Part shown: one piece after another, positions 23,931 through 32,674 of the stretch
Layout of the letters: every line of letters starts with the position of its first letter
Position numbering within the stretch: the stretch's first letter is position 1
Assembly (NCBI RefSeq): GCF_026810225.1
Contig: NZ_CP113865.1
Coordinates: 1,322,001 to 1,386,000, forward strand
Length of the DNA stretch: 64,000 bases
DNA from: Caldicellulosiruptor morganii
GTDB taxonomy: Bacteria > Bacillota > Thermoanaerobacteria > Caldicellulosiruptorales > Caldicellulosiruptoraceae
Direction: 5' to 3'
Translations under genes and position numbers: made by a program
The notes under the pieces: model-generated
Databases searched by the model: none
Told to the model about the DNA's origin: nothing
What the model saw: only the letters and a program-made list of their open reading frames with translations

Positions 23931-24785
23931 TCAGTCAACCAAAAGTACAAGTTCCCTTATAATCTTTGCAGCAAGAAGAGTTGTCCTGTCTGAAATATCA
24001 TAATAGGGAGAAACCTCTACAATATCAGCACCTATAATATTGAGCTTTTCCATTTTTAAGATTATATCTATCAATTGCATAGATGTAAGTCCCCCTGGTT
24101 CAGGTGTTCCGGTGCCAGGGGCAAATGCTGGATCGACAACATCAATGTCAATTGATAAATATACACTTTTATTTTGAAGCTCCGAAAGTACTTCAAAAAA
24201 CCTCTCTATTTCGTAAATAAAAAATACATGACCGTTCTCTTTTGCAAAAGAGATCTCCTCTTCTGAGCCAGACCTTATACCAAATTGATACAAGTTTTTA
24301 AAACCTATTTCTTCGCCAACCCTTCTCATAACTGTTGCATGCGAAAGTTTCTCACCCATATAGTCATCTCTCATGTCTGCATGTGCGTCAAAATGTAAAA
24401 CAACAAGGTCATCATAAGTTTCTTTTGCCGCCTTTATAAGAGGAAAACTTATAAGATGTTCTCCTCCCAAGAAAATAGGAATCTTATCATCTTTAAATAC
24501 CTTTTTTCCAAACTCGAATATCATGTTAATACATCTATCTACATTTCCAAATGGGAGTTCTAAATCCCCCATATCATAAAAAACTTTATTGAATAGATTT
24601 TTGTTCTGATATACTGAATATTCTTCAAGTCCAACTGATACTTCTCTTATTTTGCTTGGCCCAAAACGCGAACCGGGTTTGAAACTTACCGTAAAATCCA
24701 TAGGCACTCCAGCAAGTACAACTTTGCTGTTTATATAATCCTCAGTTGCACACAGGAAAGAACTTTTATATAGCTTAAAGTTCAT
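23931..24785 (-). CDS. speB: Agmatinase (ureohydrolase family)
   Basis: The enzyme splits agmatine to putrescine and urea. The 284 residues carry the Mn2+ motifs GGEHLISFP, HFDAHADMRDDY and SIDIDVVDPAFAPGTGTPEPGG. It lies 11 bases after spermidine synthase, so together they make putrescine and then spermidine. Thermophiles need much polyamine. No arginine decarboxylase is in the window. Confidence 0.92.
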   Translation of the reverse strand: MNFKLYKSSFLCATEDYINSKVVLAGVPMDFTVSFKPGSRFGPSKIREVSVGLEEYSVYQNKNLFNKVFYDMGDLELPFGNVDRCINMIFEFGKKVFKDDKIPIFLGGEHLISFPLIKAAKETYDDLVVLHFDAHADMRDDYMGEKLSHATVMRRVGEEIGFKNLYQFGIRSGSEEEISFAKENGHVFFIYEIERFFEVLSELQNKSVYLSIDIDVVDPAFAPGTGTPEPGGLTSMQLIDIILKMEKLNIIGADIVEVSPYYDISDRTTLLAAKIIRELVLLVD

Positions 24786-24796
24786 TCATTTCCCCT

Positions 24797-25633
24797 CTAT
24801 TCAATGATTTTTTTAACAAAAGTGGGTAAAGCAAAAAGCGCTTTATGAAGCTCTGGATTGTAATATCTTGTGTCAATTCTTTTAATCTTTGAAATATCAA
24901 CCTCAAGCGGATCATATTTTTTAGAACCCATTGTAAAGCTCCAGAGTCCGCTCGGATATGTTGGAATAAAACCAAGGTAAAGTCTTGTTATTGGGAAGAT
25001 AGACTTTATTGAATGAAATACATTTCTTATTAATTCCTGGTCATAAAAAGGTGACTCTGTTTGGGCAACAAATAGTCCATCTTCCTTGAGACACTCATAC
25101 ACTGCCTGATAAAAGTTAGTTTCAAATAATCCAACCGCTGGTCCAACAGGATCGGTTGAGTCAACTATTATAACATCGAACATATTTTTGTTTTCTGATA
25201 CAAACTTTATCCCATCTGTGATTATAACTTCTGCTCTTTTATCATCAAGTGCACAGCTTATTTCAGGAAGATACTTTTTACTTGCTTCTATTACCTCTTG
25301 GTCAATTTCTATTAAATATGCTTTTTCTACCTCTTCATGCTTTAGAATCTCTCTAATGACCCCACCATCTCCACCGCCAATAACTGCAACCTTTTTGGGA
25401 TTAGGATGAGTAAATAAAGGCACATGTGCTATAAGTTCATGATAACAGAATTCGTCGGCAATTGTTGTCTGCACAGCTCCGTCCAAAACAAGCATCCTAC
25501 CAAACTGTTTTGTTTCAAGTATTGCCAAATCTTGATACTTTGTCTTAGCTGTATAAATAGTCTTTGTTATCTTGCATGTAAACCCTAAATCTGGAGTTTG
25601 TTGCTCGGTAAACCATAATTCCATCTCAGCCAA
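24797..25633 (-). CDS. speE: Polyamine aminopropyltransferase (spermidine synthase)
   Basis: The enzyme transfers aminopropyl from decarboxylated SAM to putrescine. The 278 residues include [16 protein letters not shown] (SAM site), [17 protein letters not shown] (catalytic aspartate) and the N-terminal [14 protein letters not shown] typical of bacterial SpeE. The TTG at 25633 has GAGGAGG about 8 bases upstream and is preferred. An ATG at 25624 and a GTG at 25651 are also in frame. It is followed by speB. Confidence 0.92.
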   Translation of the reverse strand: MAEMELWFTEQQTPDLGFTCKITKTIYTAKTKYQDLAILETKQFGRMLVLDGAVQTTIADEFCYHELIAHVPLFTHPNPKKVAVIGGGDGGVIREILKHEEVEKAYLIEIDQEVIEASKKYLPEISCALDDKRAEVIITDGIKFVSENKNMFDVIIVDSTDPVGPAVGLFETNFYQAVYECLKEDGLFVAQTESPFYDQELIRNVFHSIKSIFPITRLYLGFIPTYPSGLWSFTMGSKKYDPLEVDISKIKRIDTRYYNPELHKALFALPTFVKKIIE

Positions 25634-25708
25634 TTTTTTTAACCTCCTCACTTTAAACTTTAAACAACAGTGAATATATTACAATATCCCTCCGGAGAAT
25701 TCAAGTTA

Positions 25709-26563
25709 TTATTTTTTTCTTCCAAGTTCATCAATAAATTTTAATACTTTACTTCCTTCAATAACCTGGGAAAATGATATATACTCAGAAGCTAAGTTCA
25801 AAAGTAGCGCACTAAATAATGTAATCCATAGCAACATATTGTCAGTACGGATAGTGTAAATCTGGCTTATGATTAAAAAGAATACATAACCTATCAGATT
25901 TGAGCCCGCATCACCCAACATATATATTTCCTTAATGTCACCAATGAAAATGGGCATTAACAAAATCAGAAGCGAAATGTAAAAGGGAATCCAATTTATA
26001 AAAGATCCAATCAGAACTATAAAAATAAATAGAATTTTTATGCACCTGCCAGGTCGCAAATCAAAAAGGTTAAACAAATTAATACAGAGTGCACCCAAAA
26101 TGGTGTATATGAAAGATTTATAGATATCCTGGGTTATATGGGCACTTCCAAGAAAAAGTACAATAGGAATTAATATCATCTTTACAAGTCCGGTTGAAAT
26201 CTCCTTATCCTTCCATAGCCTTTTAATATGTCCTTTAAATCCCTTGCTTTTATCATCACCGAATACATCGTCGATTAAACCTATCACTGAGATTGCTAAA
26301 AAACTAAAACAAGTGATTAAAAAATTGGTTTTTCGAACATTTAAGTACTCCAGAAAGGCATAAAGGGCTAAAACAAGCCCCAATATTATTCCCATACAAC
26401 AAGGAATTTTTTTACCTTTATAATTTTGCTTGAGTAGCCTGTTTTTATTAAACAAATATCCTGTCAAAACAAATAGCAACAAAATCTCGATTAAAATTGA
26501 CAAAAAAAGATTAAATATATAAATCTTTCTACAACCTCCATCTCTTGTATATGTAGACTTCAA
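25709..26563 (-). CDS. MraY/WecA-like membrane glycosyl-phosphate transferase
   Basis: This protein has about eight to nine hydrophobic segments and the family signatures GLIDDVFGDD, NLFDLRPGR and MLGDAGSNLIGY, which bind Mg2+ and the polyprenyl phosphate. It would link a sugar phosphate to a lipid carrier. It is shorter (284 residues or fewer) than MraY, which usually has about 320. The start is uncertain: the long frame overlaps the GT2 gene by 35 bases, and GGAGG lies inside it near codon 10, so translation probably begins a little downstream. Its place after steA, steB and a GT2 gene suggests an envelope polymer. Confidence 0.7.
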   Translation of the reverse strand: MKSTYTRDGGCRKIYIFNLFLSILIEILLLFVLTGYLFNKNRLLKQNYKGKKIPCCMGIILGLVLALYAFLEYLNVRKTNFLITCFSFLAISVIGLIDDVFGDDKSKGFKGHIKRLWKDKEISTGLVKMILIPIVLFLGSAHITQDIYKSFIYTILGALCINLFNLFDLRPGRCIKILFIFIVLIGSFINWIPFYISLLILLMPIFIGDIKEIYMLGDAGSNLIGYVFFLIISQIYTIRTDNMLLWITLFSALLLNLASEYISFSQVIEGSKVLKFIDELGRKK

Positions 26564-27197
26564 ATATATCCTTTAGCTGACGCAATTTATGTAAAAGATC
26601 CTTTGCACTCTTTCCTTTTTCATCATGTGTGAAATCAAAAGGAACTTCTATAATTTCATAACCCTCTTTCAGAAAATCAATCAAAGTTGAAACTTCTACC
26701 CCATATCCTTTGGGAATAGTTTTAATCTTCTCAATTGCAAAAAACGGTATTATTCTCTGGCCGCTCAGAGGATGTTCTACTGTTTTGCCGGTATAAGATT
26801 TTACAACATGCCTGGCAAAAGCCTTAACAATACCAAAACCTCTTTTTCTAACGTTTACGGGATACCCTATAATAACAGCATTATAGCTCAAAAATATATT
26901 ATCCAGGAATTTCTCAATGTTCCTCTTTTCAACCTTTAAATCACTGTCCAATAGCACTACTCTGTCATACCTTTTGCTTTTCAAATATTCAAATGCAGTT
27001 TCCAGAGCTGCACCCTTTCCTTTGTTCTCAGAATGTCTTAACAGTATACATTTATTATTCGAAAGTTTTATTTTACTGTCGGAACCATCATCAACTATTA
27101 CTATCTCTTCTACAAAAGAAAAACCGGATAAAACTTCTATTAATTTATAAAAAGATTCAGGAGGATTATAAGCAGGAATTACAACAACTACTTTCAA
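26529..27197 (-). CDS. Family 2 glycosyltransferase
   Basis: The 222 residues have a GT-A fold: VVVIPAYNPPESF at the N-terminus, IVIVDDGSD, then RVVLLDSDLKVEK with the metal-binding DxD-like pair. No membrane segment is evident. It resembles dolichyl-phosphate sugar synthase-type enzymes, but the sugar is not clear. It is the middle gene of a steA-steB-GT2-MraY-like run, so it probably serves cell-envelope polymer synthesis near the division or elongation machinery. Confidence 0.8.
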   Translation of the reverse strand: MKVVVVIPAYNPPESFYKLIEVLSGFSFVEEIVIVDDGSDSKIKLSNNKCILLRHSENKGKGAALETAFEYLKSKRYDRVVLLDSDLKVEKRNIEKFLDNIFLSYNAVIIGYPVNVRKRGFGIVKAFARHVVKSYTGKTVEHPLSGQRIIPFFAIEKIKTIPKGYGVEVSTLIDFLKEGYEIIEVPFDFTHDEKGKSAKDLLHKLRQLKDIFEVYIYKRWRL

Positions 27198-27237
27198 AAC
27201 TTCATCCTCTCTTTTCTCTTAAACTCCAAAATAAATA

Positions 27238-28185
27238 CTATGGTACTGCTAAAGAAGCATTTTGATATTTCTCAAATTCAACAAGTAAGCTTGTCCTTCT
27301 ATTTTCTAAAGCTTTTTTAGCATCCTCAATGCCAACAAAATTAGATGGAATTATAGAAGTTGCTTCTTTTTTGGTGCCGTAGTTTCCATTGTTACCTCTG
27401 ATTAACTCAATCAAGGATATTCTGCCGCTTGTTTCATCAACATTGTCAACCGTATTTAAACCCATGTTTTTATAATATTCACAGTAATTCACTTCACTGT
27501 ACGATTGCTGAACTCCTATTACATTCAAATTGTTTATGTCAACAAAAAATTCGACCATTTTTCTATCAATTTTATTAAAGTTATTGTTCTGAAGAGTATT
27601 GCCACCAGCTAAAACAACAGTATCCGATATCCCCGACGAAAGTTTATTTACTTCTATATATCTTTTTTCGATAAGCATTTTTATCAACTCGCTTTTTATG
27701 TCAAAGACAGAGTACACAGTAATGTCTTTTATAGCATCATCAGGGAGTTTATAACTGCCAAATTCATTAGAATTTTCGTTGACTATGTTTAGAAAAGAAC
27801 TTTTTATTTTTATAATTCTATTAATCTTGATCCCAATTTTTCTTAAAAAATCTATCAAATCATTGTATGAATAATCTGTAGAGGTAATTACAATAGTCAC
27901 AGCTGAATCAATTTTCCCCAATTTAAGATAAGCATTTACAAGTGAATTATTTATCTTGCCCTGCTGAGCAACTTGATTTTTATACTCATCAATTTCCTTT
28001 AAAAGTCTGTCATTTTCCTTCTTTAAGTTTATCAAATTTTTGTCAATCACATTCAATTGCTGTTGAAACTGTTTCTGAACAAACTTCTCGCTATTTAGCG
28101 AAAATCCTATTATGATTCCCACACCCAAGGCTATAAAGATAGAGGCAATGGTTATTATAAAATATTTTATCCCTATTCCATTCAT
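27238..28185 (-). CDS. SteB/MctB-like membrane-anchored protein (DUF3186)
   Basis: This 315-residue protein begins with one membrane helix (YFIITIASIFIALGVGIIIGFSL), followed by a coiled coil (about residues 33-75, QFQQQLNVIDKNLINLKKEN). The soluble domain contains VVLAGGNTLQ. The layout and the ALGVGIIIG helix match the copper-transporter/MctB family, whose member SteB works with SteA at the cytokinetic ring in Corynebacterium. It follows the steA-like gene by 6 bases, which strongly supports this pair. Transport of copper is unlikely on context. Confidence 0.75.
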   Translation of the reverse strand: MNGIGIKYFIITIASIFIALGVGIIIGFSLNSEKFVQKQFQQQLNVIDKNLINLKKENDRLLKEIDEYKNQVAQQGKINNSLVNAYLKLGKIDSAVTIVITSTDYSYNDLIDFLRKIGIKINRIIKIKSSFLNIVNENSNEFGSYKLPDDAIKDITVYSVFDIKSELIKMLIEKRYIEVNKLSSGISDTVVLAGGNTLQNNNFNKIDRKMVEFFVDINNLNVIGVQQSYSEVNYCEYYKNMGLNTVDNVDETSGRISLIELIRGNNGNYGTKKEATSIIPSNFVGIEDAKKALENRRTSLLVEFEKYQNASLAVP

Positions 28186-28191
28186 CTCATT

Positions 28192-29307
28192 CTACCTCAA
28201 GATTACCCTTAATTTTAACTGGATCAAATAGAAAAAGTACTGAAAAGGAGGAGTAATCATCAAGACTGCCAGTATAGGAATTAAAGCAGAAATTATCAAA
28301 ATACCTATATATTTAAGACTTACCCTTTCTGTGTAAAGCTTTGATACACCCCTTGCATCAACAAGTTTTGGACCAATTTTTAACCTGACCAAAAATGTGC
28401 TGGACATACCTTTGCGACCCTTTTCCAGAAAGTCAAGCATACTGCTATGTGAACCCACTGAGACTATAAGCTCAGCACCTTTTTCATAGGCCAGAAGTAA
28501 AGCTACATCTTCACTTGTTCCCGGACATGCAATAACTTTAGCATCAAGTCCCAAAGTTTTAATGCGTTCCAAACCTGGTGCATATCCGTTCGGATACGAA
28601 TGTACAATAATCTCATCGCATTTAAACAGGCTTTCCTCTGAGACACTGTCCATATCGCCAATTATTATATGAGGTTTAATCTTCTCCTCAATAAGTGCGT
28701 CAGCAGCTCCATCAACTGCTATTATCACAGGTTTTACTTCCGTAATATAGCTTTTTATAGCTTTTATGTCTTTTTTAAAACTACTACCTCTTGTTACAAC
28801 AAGAACATGCTTCCCAGCTATCTTTGTTTGTATTTCAGGCATTTCAAATTGCCCCAGTATAAAACCTTTTTCTTTTTTAGCATATTCCAGGGTATTTTCT
28901 ATAAAATTCTCCAATAGCTTTTCCATTTCTTTAAAGCTTTTTTGGTAAAAATACTCAAATTCCTCTTTTGTTAAATATTTTGCTTCACACAAATATTTAC
29001 CATTGAGATATATCTCATTTTCTTTAACTTCTAAAAAATCTCCTTCCTTGATCTGGTTGAAAATATCTTCACCCAAATCATCAATAATTGTAATATTATG
29101 AGAAAGAAGGATCTTTACCCCCTGGGCAGGAAATCGCCCTGTAAAAGATTTAGCACAATTTATAATAACTTTTACTTTTTTTTCTAACAGTGAATAAGCA
29201 GCAACTTCATCAATATCCTCATGCAATATCACCGGTATATCATCAGATTTAAGGCGTTTGACCAAATTTTTTGTTTTCCTATCAATTTTGACCTTTCCTT
29301 TTATCAT
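28192..29307 (-). CDS. SteA-like cytokinetic ring protein (thiamin pyrophosphokinase-like fold)
   Basis: The 371 residues begin with a region containing VKVIINCAKSFTGRFPAQGVKILL. A domain resembling the catalytic core of thiamin pyrophosphokinase follows (PVIIAVDGAADALIEEKIKPHIIIGDMDSVSEE). A membrane helix near the C-terminus (IGILIISALIPILAVLMI) closes the protein. This is the SteA arrangement. In Corynebacterium SteA and SteB affect septal peptidoglycan hydrolysis. Here the pair follows the mre-min-rodA block directly, overlapping the mgsA stop by one base. Confidence 0.8.
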   Translation of the reverse strand: MIKGKVKIDRKTKNLVKRLKSDDIPVILHEDIDEVAAYSLLEKKVKVIINCAKSFTGRFPAQGVKILLSHNITIIDDLGEDIFNQIKEGDFLEVKENEIYLNGKYLCEAKYLTKEEFEYFYQKSFKEMEKLLENFIENTLEYAKKEKGFILGQFEMPEIQTKIAGKHVLVVTRGSSFKKDIKAIKSYITEVKPVIIAVDGAADALIEEKIKPHIIIGDMDSVSEESLFKCDEIIVHSYPNGYAPGLERIKTLGLDAKVIACPGTSEDVALLLAYEKGAELIVSVGSHSSMLDFLEKGRKGMSSTFLVRLKIGPKLVDARGVSKLYTERVSLKYIGILIISALIPILAVLMITPPFQYFFYLIQLKLRVILR

Positions 29308-29732
29308 TATTTATCACTCTTGTTTTTCTGGAGTTTTGGATTAACAATCTCACGCCATGACAAATCTCCTCTATCCAGCGCCTTTATTAAAAGCTCTGCT
29401 GTAGCTATATTTGTTGCAAGTGGGATATTATGGACATCGCAAAGCCTCAAAAGAGCATTCACATCCGGCTCATGTGGTTGTGCTGTCAGAGGGTCTCTTA
29501 GAAATATAACCATGTCTATTTGGTTATAAGCAATCAAAGATCCAATTTGCTGGTCACCACCGAGCGGTCCTGGTAAAAATCTGTGAACTTCAAGCCCAGT
29601 TGCTTCCTGGATTAGTCTTCCTGTTGTACCTGTCGCATATAGGGTGTGTTTGGATAATATAAACTTGTACGCTATTGCAAACTGAACCATAAGTTCTTTC
29701 TTTTTGTCGTGCGCAATAAGTGCTATATTCAT
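29307..29732 (-). CDS. mgsA: Methylglyoxal synthase
   Basis: The enzyme converts dihydroxyacetone phosphate to methylglyoxal, a bypass that relieves sugar-phosphate stress. The 141 residues include [38 protein letters not shown] (phosphate site) and [19 protein letters not shown] with the catalytic Asp. The ATG at 29732 has GAGGTG about 5 bases upstream; a GTG at 29741 overlaps that site. It sits between rodA and steA, an order also seen in other Clostridia. Confidence 0.93.
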   Translation of the reverse strand: MNIALIAHDKKKELMVQFAIAYKFILSKHTLYATGTTGRLIQEATGLEVHRFLPGPLGGDQQIGSLIAYNQIDMVIFLRDPLTAQPHEPDVNALLRLCDVHNIPLATNIATAELLIKALDRGDLSWREIVNPKLQKNKSDK

Positions 29733-29742
29733 CTTCTTCACC

Positions 29743-30852
29743 TCAAAACATAGTTTTTATATTTTCTCTATAGATGTTCTGAACTATTCCAAGTGATGCC
29801 ATGGAGGTCAGCATTGAGCTTCCACCATAGCTAATAAAAGGCAATGGAATTCCTGTTACAGGCATAATAGCAAGAGTTATCGCAATATTTACAAACATCT
29901 GGAAACCAAACATACCCGCAATTCCTGCCACAATATATGAAGCTATTTTGTCTTTGCAATCAGAGGCTATCTTGATCAGATTTACAATTAGTAAGGTATA
30001 AAGTATTATTATTATCACACAGCCAACAAAGCCTATCTCTTCGCCTGCCACACCAAATATAAAGTCTGATTCTTTAACTGGTAGATAATCTAATCTATTT
30101 ATCGTACCCATAAAAAGTCCTTTCCCAAGCAGTCTACCCGACCCTATTGCAATCTTTGAATACATAACTTGCCAGCCCTTACCCAGTGGGTCCAGTTCAG
30201 GGTTAAACAGAATTCTTATTCTATCCTTCTGATAATCAAGGAGTATAAATTCCCATGCAATAGGGATGAATGTAGCAAAAGCTCCAATTGCAATATAGAA
30301 ATACTTGAGATTTAAACCTGCCACAAACAGGATTGTGACAATTATTGCAATAAAAACCGAAGCTGTTCCCAGGTCAGGTTGCTTAATAACAAATATTATC
30401 GGTATTAGGGCAAAAGATAATACCTTTATAAGATTTTTGAATACACTTATATTTTCCTGCATTGAAACAGCTTTTGCAAAAAAAATAACCATTAGAAGCT
30501 TGGAGATTTCAGACGGCTGAAACGAAAAAGGTCCAATTTTAATCCATCTTTGTCCACCCAATATACTTATTCCTTTTATATCAACATAAAGAAGAAGCCC
30601 CACCATTACCAAATAAATAATAACATAAAAGTTTGTCAAAATTCTATAGTCAATCCTTGAGAATATGAAAAATAGAATAAGTCCTAAACAGAACCAAATA
30701 AACTGGGATACCACCAGTTTATACTCACCTGTATCAAGTACATGGGTTGCACTTGCAATCAAAACAAAACCTATTGTGCAGAGAAGAATCATCAATACAA
30801 TGAGAAAAATATTGTACCCTTTCTTTATTGGTTCTTCATTATTAATAATCAT
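29743..30852 (-). CDS. rodA: Rod shape-determining SEDS glycosyltransferase RodA
   Basis: RodA polymerises lipid II during elongation together with PBP2. The 369 residues have about ten membrane segments and the SEDS signatures [28 protein letters not shown] (conserved Asp) and [15 protein letters not shown]. Its place with mreBCD and pbp2 favours RodA over FtsW. It begins directly after minE with no gap. Confidence 0.93.
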   Translation of the reverse strand: MIINNEEPIKKGYNIFLIVLMILLCTIGFVLIASATHVLDTGEYKLVVSQFIWFCLGLILFFIFSRIDYRILTNFYVIIYLVMVGLLLYVDIKGISILGGQRWIKIGPFSFQPSEISKLLMVIFFAKAVSMQENISVFKNLIKVLSFALIPIIFVIKQPDLGTASVFIAIIVTILFVAGLNLKYFYIAIGAFATFIPIAWEFILLDYQKDRIRILFNPELDPLGKGWQVMYSKIAIGSGRLLGKGLFMGTINRLDYLPVKESDFIFGVAGEEIGFVGCVIIIILYTLLIVNLIKIASDCKDKIASYIVAGIAGMFGFQMFVNIAITLAIMPVTGIPLPFISYGGSSMLTSMASLGIVQNIYRENIKTMF

Positions 30853-31155
30853 CTATTCTTCAGCCTCGTTATTGGTTATTTCTGACTTTTTAATTGATTT
30901 AATGGGAATATTGGCGATTAAAGCAGGTACAAACTCGCCTTTCTGTTCAGAAGGAGTTCTTGTTATCTGAATTTCAAGTAACTTATCATCAATTACTATA
31001 TATTTTTGTATTGCTTTCAAGATTTCGTTTTTGATAAGCTCTAACAGTTCTGGTGAAACATTTGCTCTGTCATGAATCAAAACAAGCTTTAGTCTCTCTT
31101 TTGCAATATCCTTTGAAGACTGCTTGTTAAAAAATCTATTAAAAAACTCAAACAT
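30853..31155 (-). CDS. minE: Division site topological factor MinE
   Basis: MinE drives MinD off the membrane and sets the pole-to-pole oscillation. The 100 residues have an amphipathic membrane-binding N-terminus (FEFFNRFFNK), the MinD-contact helix region AKERLKLVLIHDRA and the dimer domain (EILKAIQKYIVIDDKLLEIQI). MinE in a Gram-positive rod implies an oscillating Min system, not the DivIVA/MinJ type of Bacillus. It follows minD by 12 bases. Confidence 0.93.
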   Translation of the reverse strand: MFEFFNRFFNKQSSKDIAKERLKLVLIHDRANVSPELLELIKNEILKAIQKYIVIDDKLLEIQITRTPSEQKGEFVPALIANIPIKSIKKSEITNNEAEE

Positions 31156-31167
31156 TCACAATTCCTC

Positions 31168-31968
31168 CTAAGAGTTATTTAAGCCAAAAAATCTTTTTAA
31201 CCTTTCAAGCCATCCTAAATTCTCTTCATTGCTAACAATAGGAATATTTTCACCAAGTATCCTTCGTGCTATATTCCTATACTCTTGCCCTGCCCTTGAT
31301 TTTTCATCTGTTACAATTGGCTCGCCTTTGTTGGTAGAAATGATAATTTTTTCATCATCCGGAATAATTCCTAAAAGATCAATTGACAGTATCTCCAGTA
31401 TATCGTCTATGTCCATCATGTCGCCGCGTTTTACCATGTCAAACCTGATACGGTTAATTATAAGCTTTGGATTATGTAACTCATAAGCCTCCAACAGCCC
31501 AATTATTCTATCAGCATCCCTGACAGCTGAAACCTCGGGTGTTGTCACAACAATTGCTTTATCAGCACCGGCAATGGCATTTTTAAAACCCTGTTCAATC
31601 CCGGCTGGACAATCTATTAGAATAAAATCAAAATCTTTTTTTAGCTCATCACAAAGACTTTTCATCTGCTCGGGTTTTACAGCAGTCTTGTCCTTGGATT
31701 GAGCAGCTGGTAAAAGATAGAGTCCTTCAAACCTCTTGTCTTTCACCAATGCTTGCTTAGGTTTACATCTTCCTTCAACAACATCGACTATGTCAAATAC
31801 TATTCGATTTTCCAATCCCATCACAACATCAAGATTCCTAAGACCAATGTCTGCATCAATCAAAAGGACTTTTTTTCCCAGGATACTCAAATATGTACCC
31901 ACATTGGCAGTAGTTGTTGTCTTGCCCACTCCACCTTTACCAGATGTTATGACGTATACCTCTCCCAT
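31168..31968 (-). CDS. minD: Septum site-determining ATPase MinD
   Basis: This ParA-family ATPase recruits MinC to the membrane. The deviant Walker A TSGKGGVGKTTTT is at the N-terminus, with DADIGLRNLD and FILIDCPAGIEQGF following. The C-terminal amphipathic tail (GWLERLKRFFGLN) is the membrane-targeting sequence. The 266 residues are standard. It lies between minC and minE. Confidence 0.95.
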   Translation of the reverse strand: MGEVYVITSGKGGVGKTTTTANVGTYLSILGKKVLLIDADIGLRNLDVVMGLENRIVFDIVDVVEGRCKPKQALVKDKRFEGLYLLPAAQSKDKTAVKPEQMKSLCDELKKDFDFILIDCPAGIEQGFKNAIAGADKAIVVTTPEVSAVRDADRIIGLLEAYELHNPKLIINRIRFDMVKRGDMMDIDDILEILSIDLLGIIPDDEKIIISTNKGEPIVTDEKSRAGQEYRNIARRILGENIPIVSNEENLGWLERLKRFFGLNNS

Positions 31969-32000
31969 TCCCCAAAACTCTCCTTTTCGAATAATTATTA

Positions 32001-32657
32001 TTAAAACTCACTTACAGGCTTTATTACGATCACATCATTCTCAATGTATGCAACCTCAGGTACCTTCTCCTGATCCTGATTTTCTTCGTCAGGTGCCCGG
32101 GCTATTATGCTGGCAATTCTGATCTGGACAGGATTCATTTCAAGCGCAAACACAACTGCATTCTTGTTGCCTGACGCTCCCGCATGTGCTATCCCTCTTA
32201 AAGCTCCCAATATTATAATATTGTTTGCTGAGACAACCTCTGCACCCGGATTGACATCTCCAATTACAATCAAATCTGTGTCAGATTTTACGACCTGCCC
32301 TGAACGCAAAGTTCCCTTAAATATTTTAGCATCTTTGGGTGCTTCTGTTATTGTTATTTTATTTTCATCCTGTTCATTTGCCGAAGGTAAAAGATGATTA
32401 AAACTGATTTGGTCCCATGGAAATATTATATCATGTACACCTCCAAATGTCTTCATGATATCTATCAATTTTTGCAATTCATAACTGTTTAACTTTCTTC
32501 CTATAAATTGGATGGGAATCTCATACCCCGAAAAAAAATTTTTCCCATTGATAACCTTTTGCTTAAAATGATCACAAATAATTTCAAAATCACAGCTACT
32601 GTCTAAAATTACAGCTATTCCTTTCCCAAATCCTTTTAATACAACAGGCTCACTCAA
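32001..32657 (-). CDS. minC: Septum site-determining protein MinC
   Basis: MinC inhibits FtsZ polymerisation away from midcell. The 218 residues have an N-terminal FtsZ-interacting domain (about residues 1-100). The C-terminal right-handed beta-helix (about 110-215) contains RSGQVVKSDTDLIVIGDVNPGAEV and GALRGIAHAGASG, which bind MinD. It follows pbp2 by 17 bases in the same run. Confidence 0.93.
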   Translation of the reverse strand: MSEPVVLKGFGKGIAVILDSSCDFEIICDHFKQKVINGKNFFSGYEIPIQFIGRKLNSYELQKLIDIMKTFGGVHDIIFPWDQISFNHLLPSANEQDENKITITEAPKDAKIFKGTLRSGQVVKSDTDLIVIGDVNPGAEVVSANNIIILGALRGIAHAGASGNKNAVVFALEMNPVQIRIASIIARAPDEENQDQEKVPEVAYIENDVIVIKPVSEF

Positions 32658-32674
32658 AGCTACTTCCTCCTTTT

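Noticed and set aside
24775-24975. 66-codon frame at the speE-speB junction
   Set aside because: It lies in another frame inside the 3' end of speE; no ribosome site and no family pattern.
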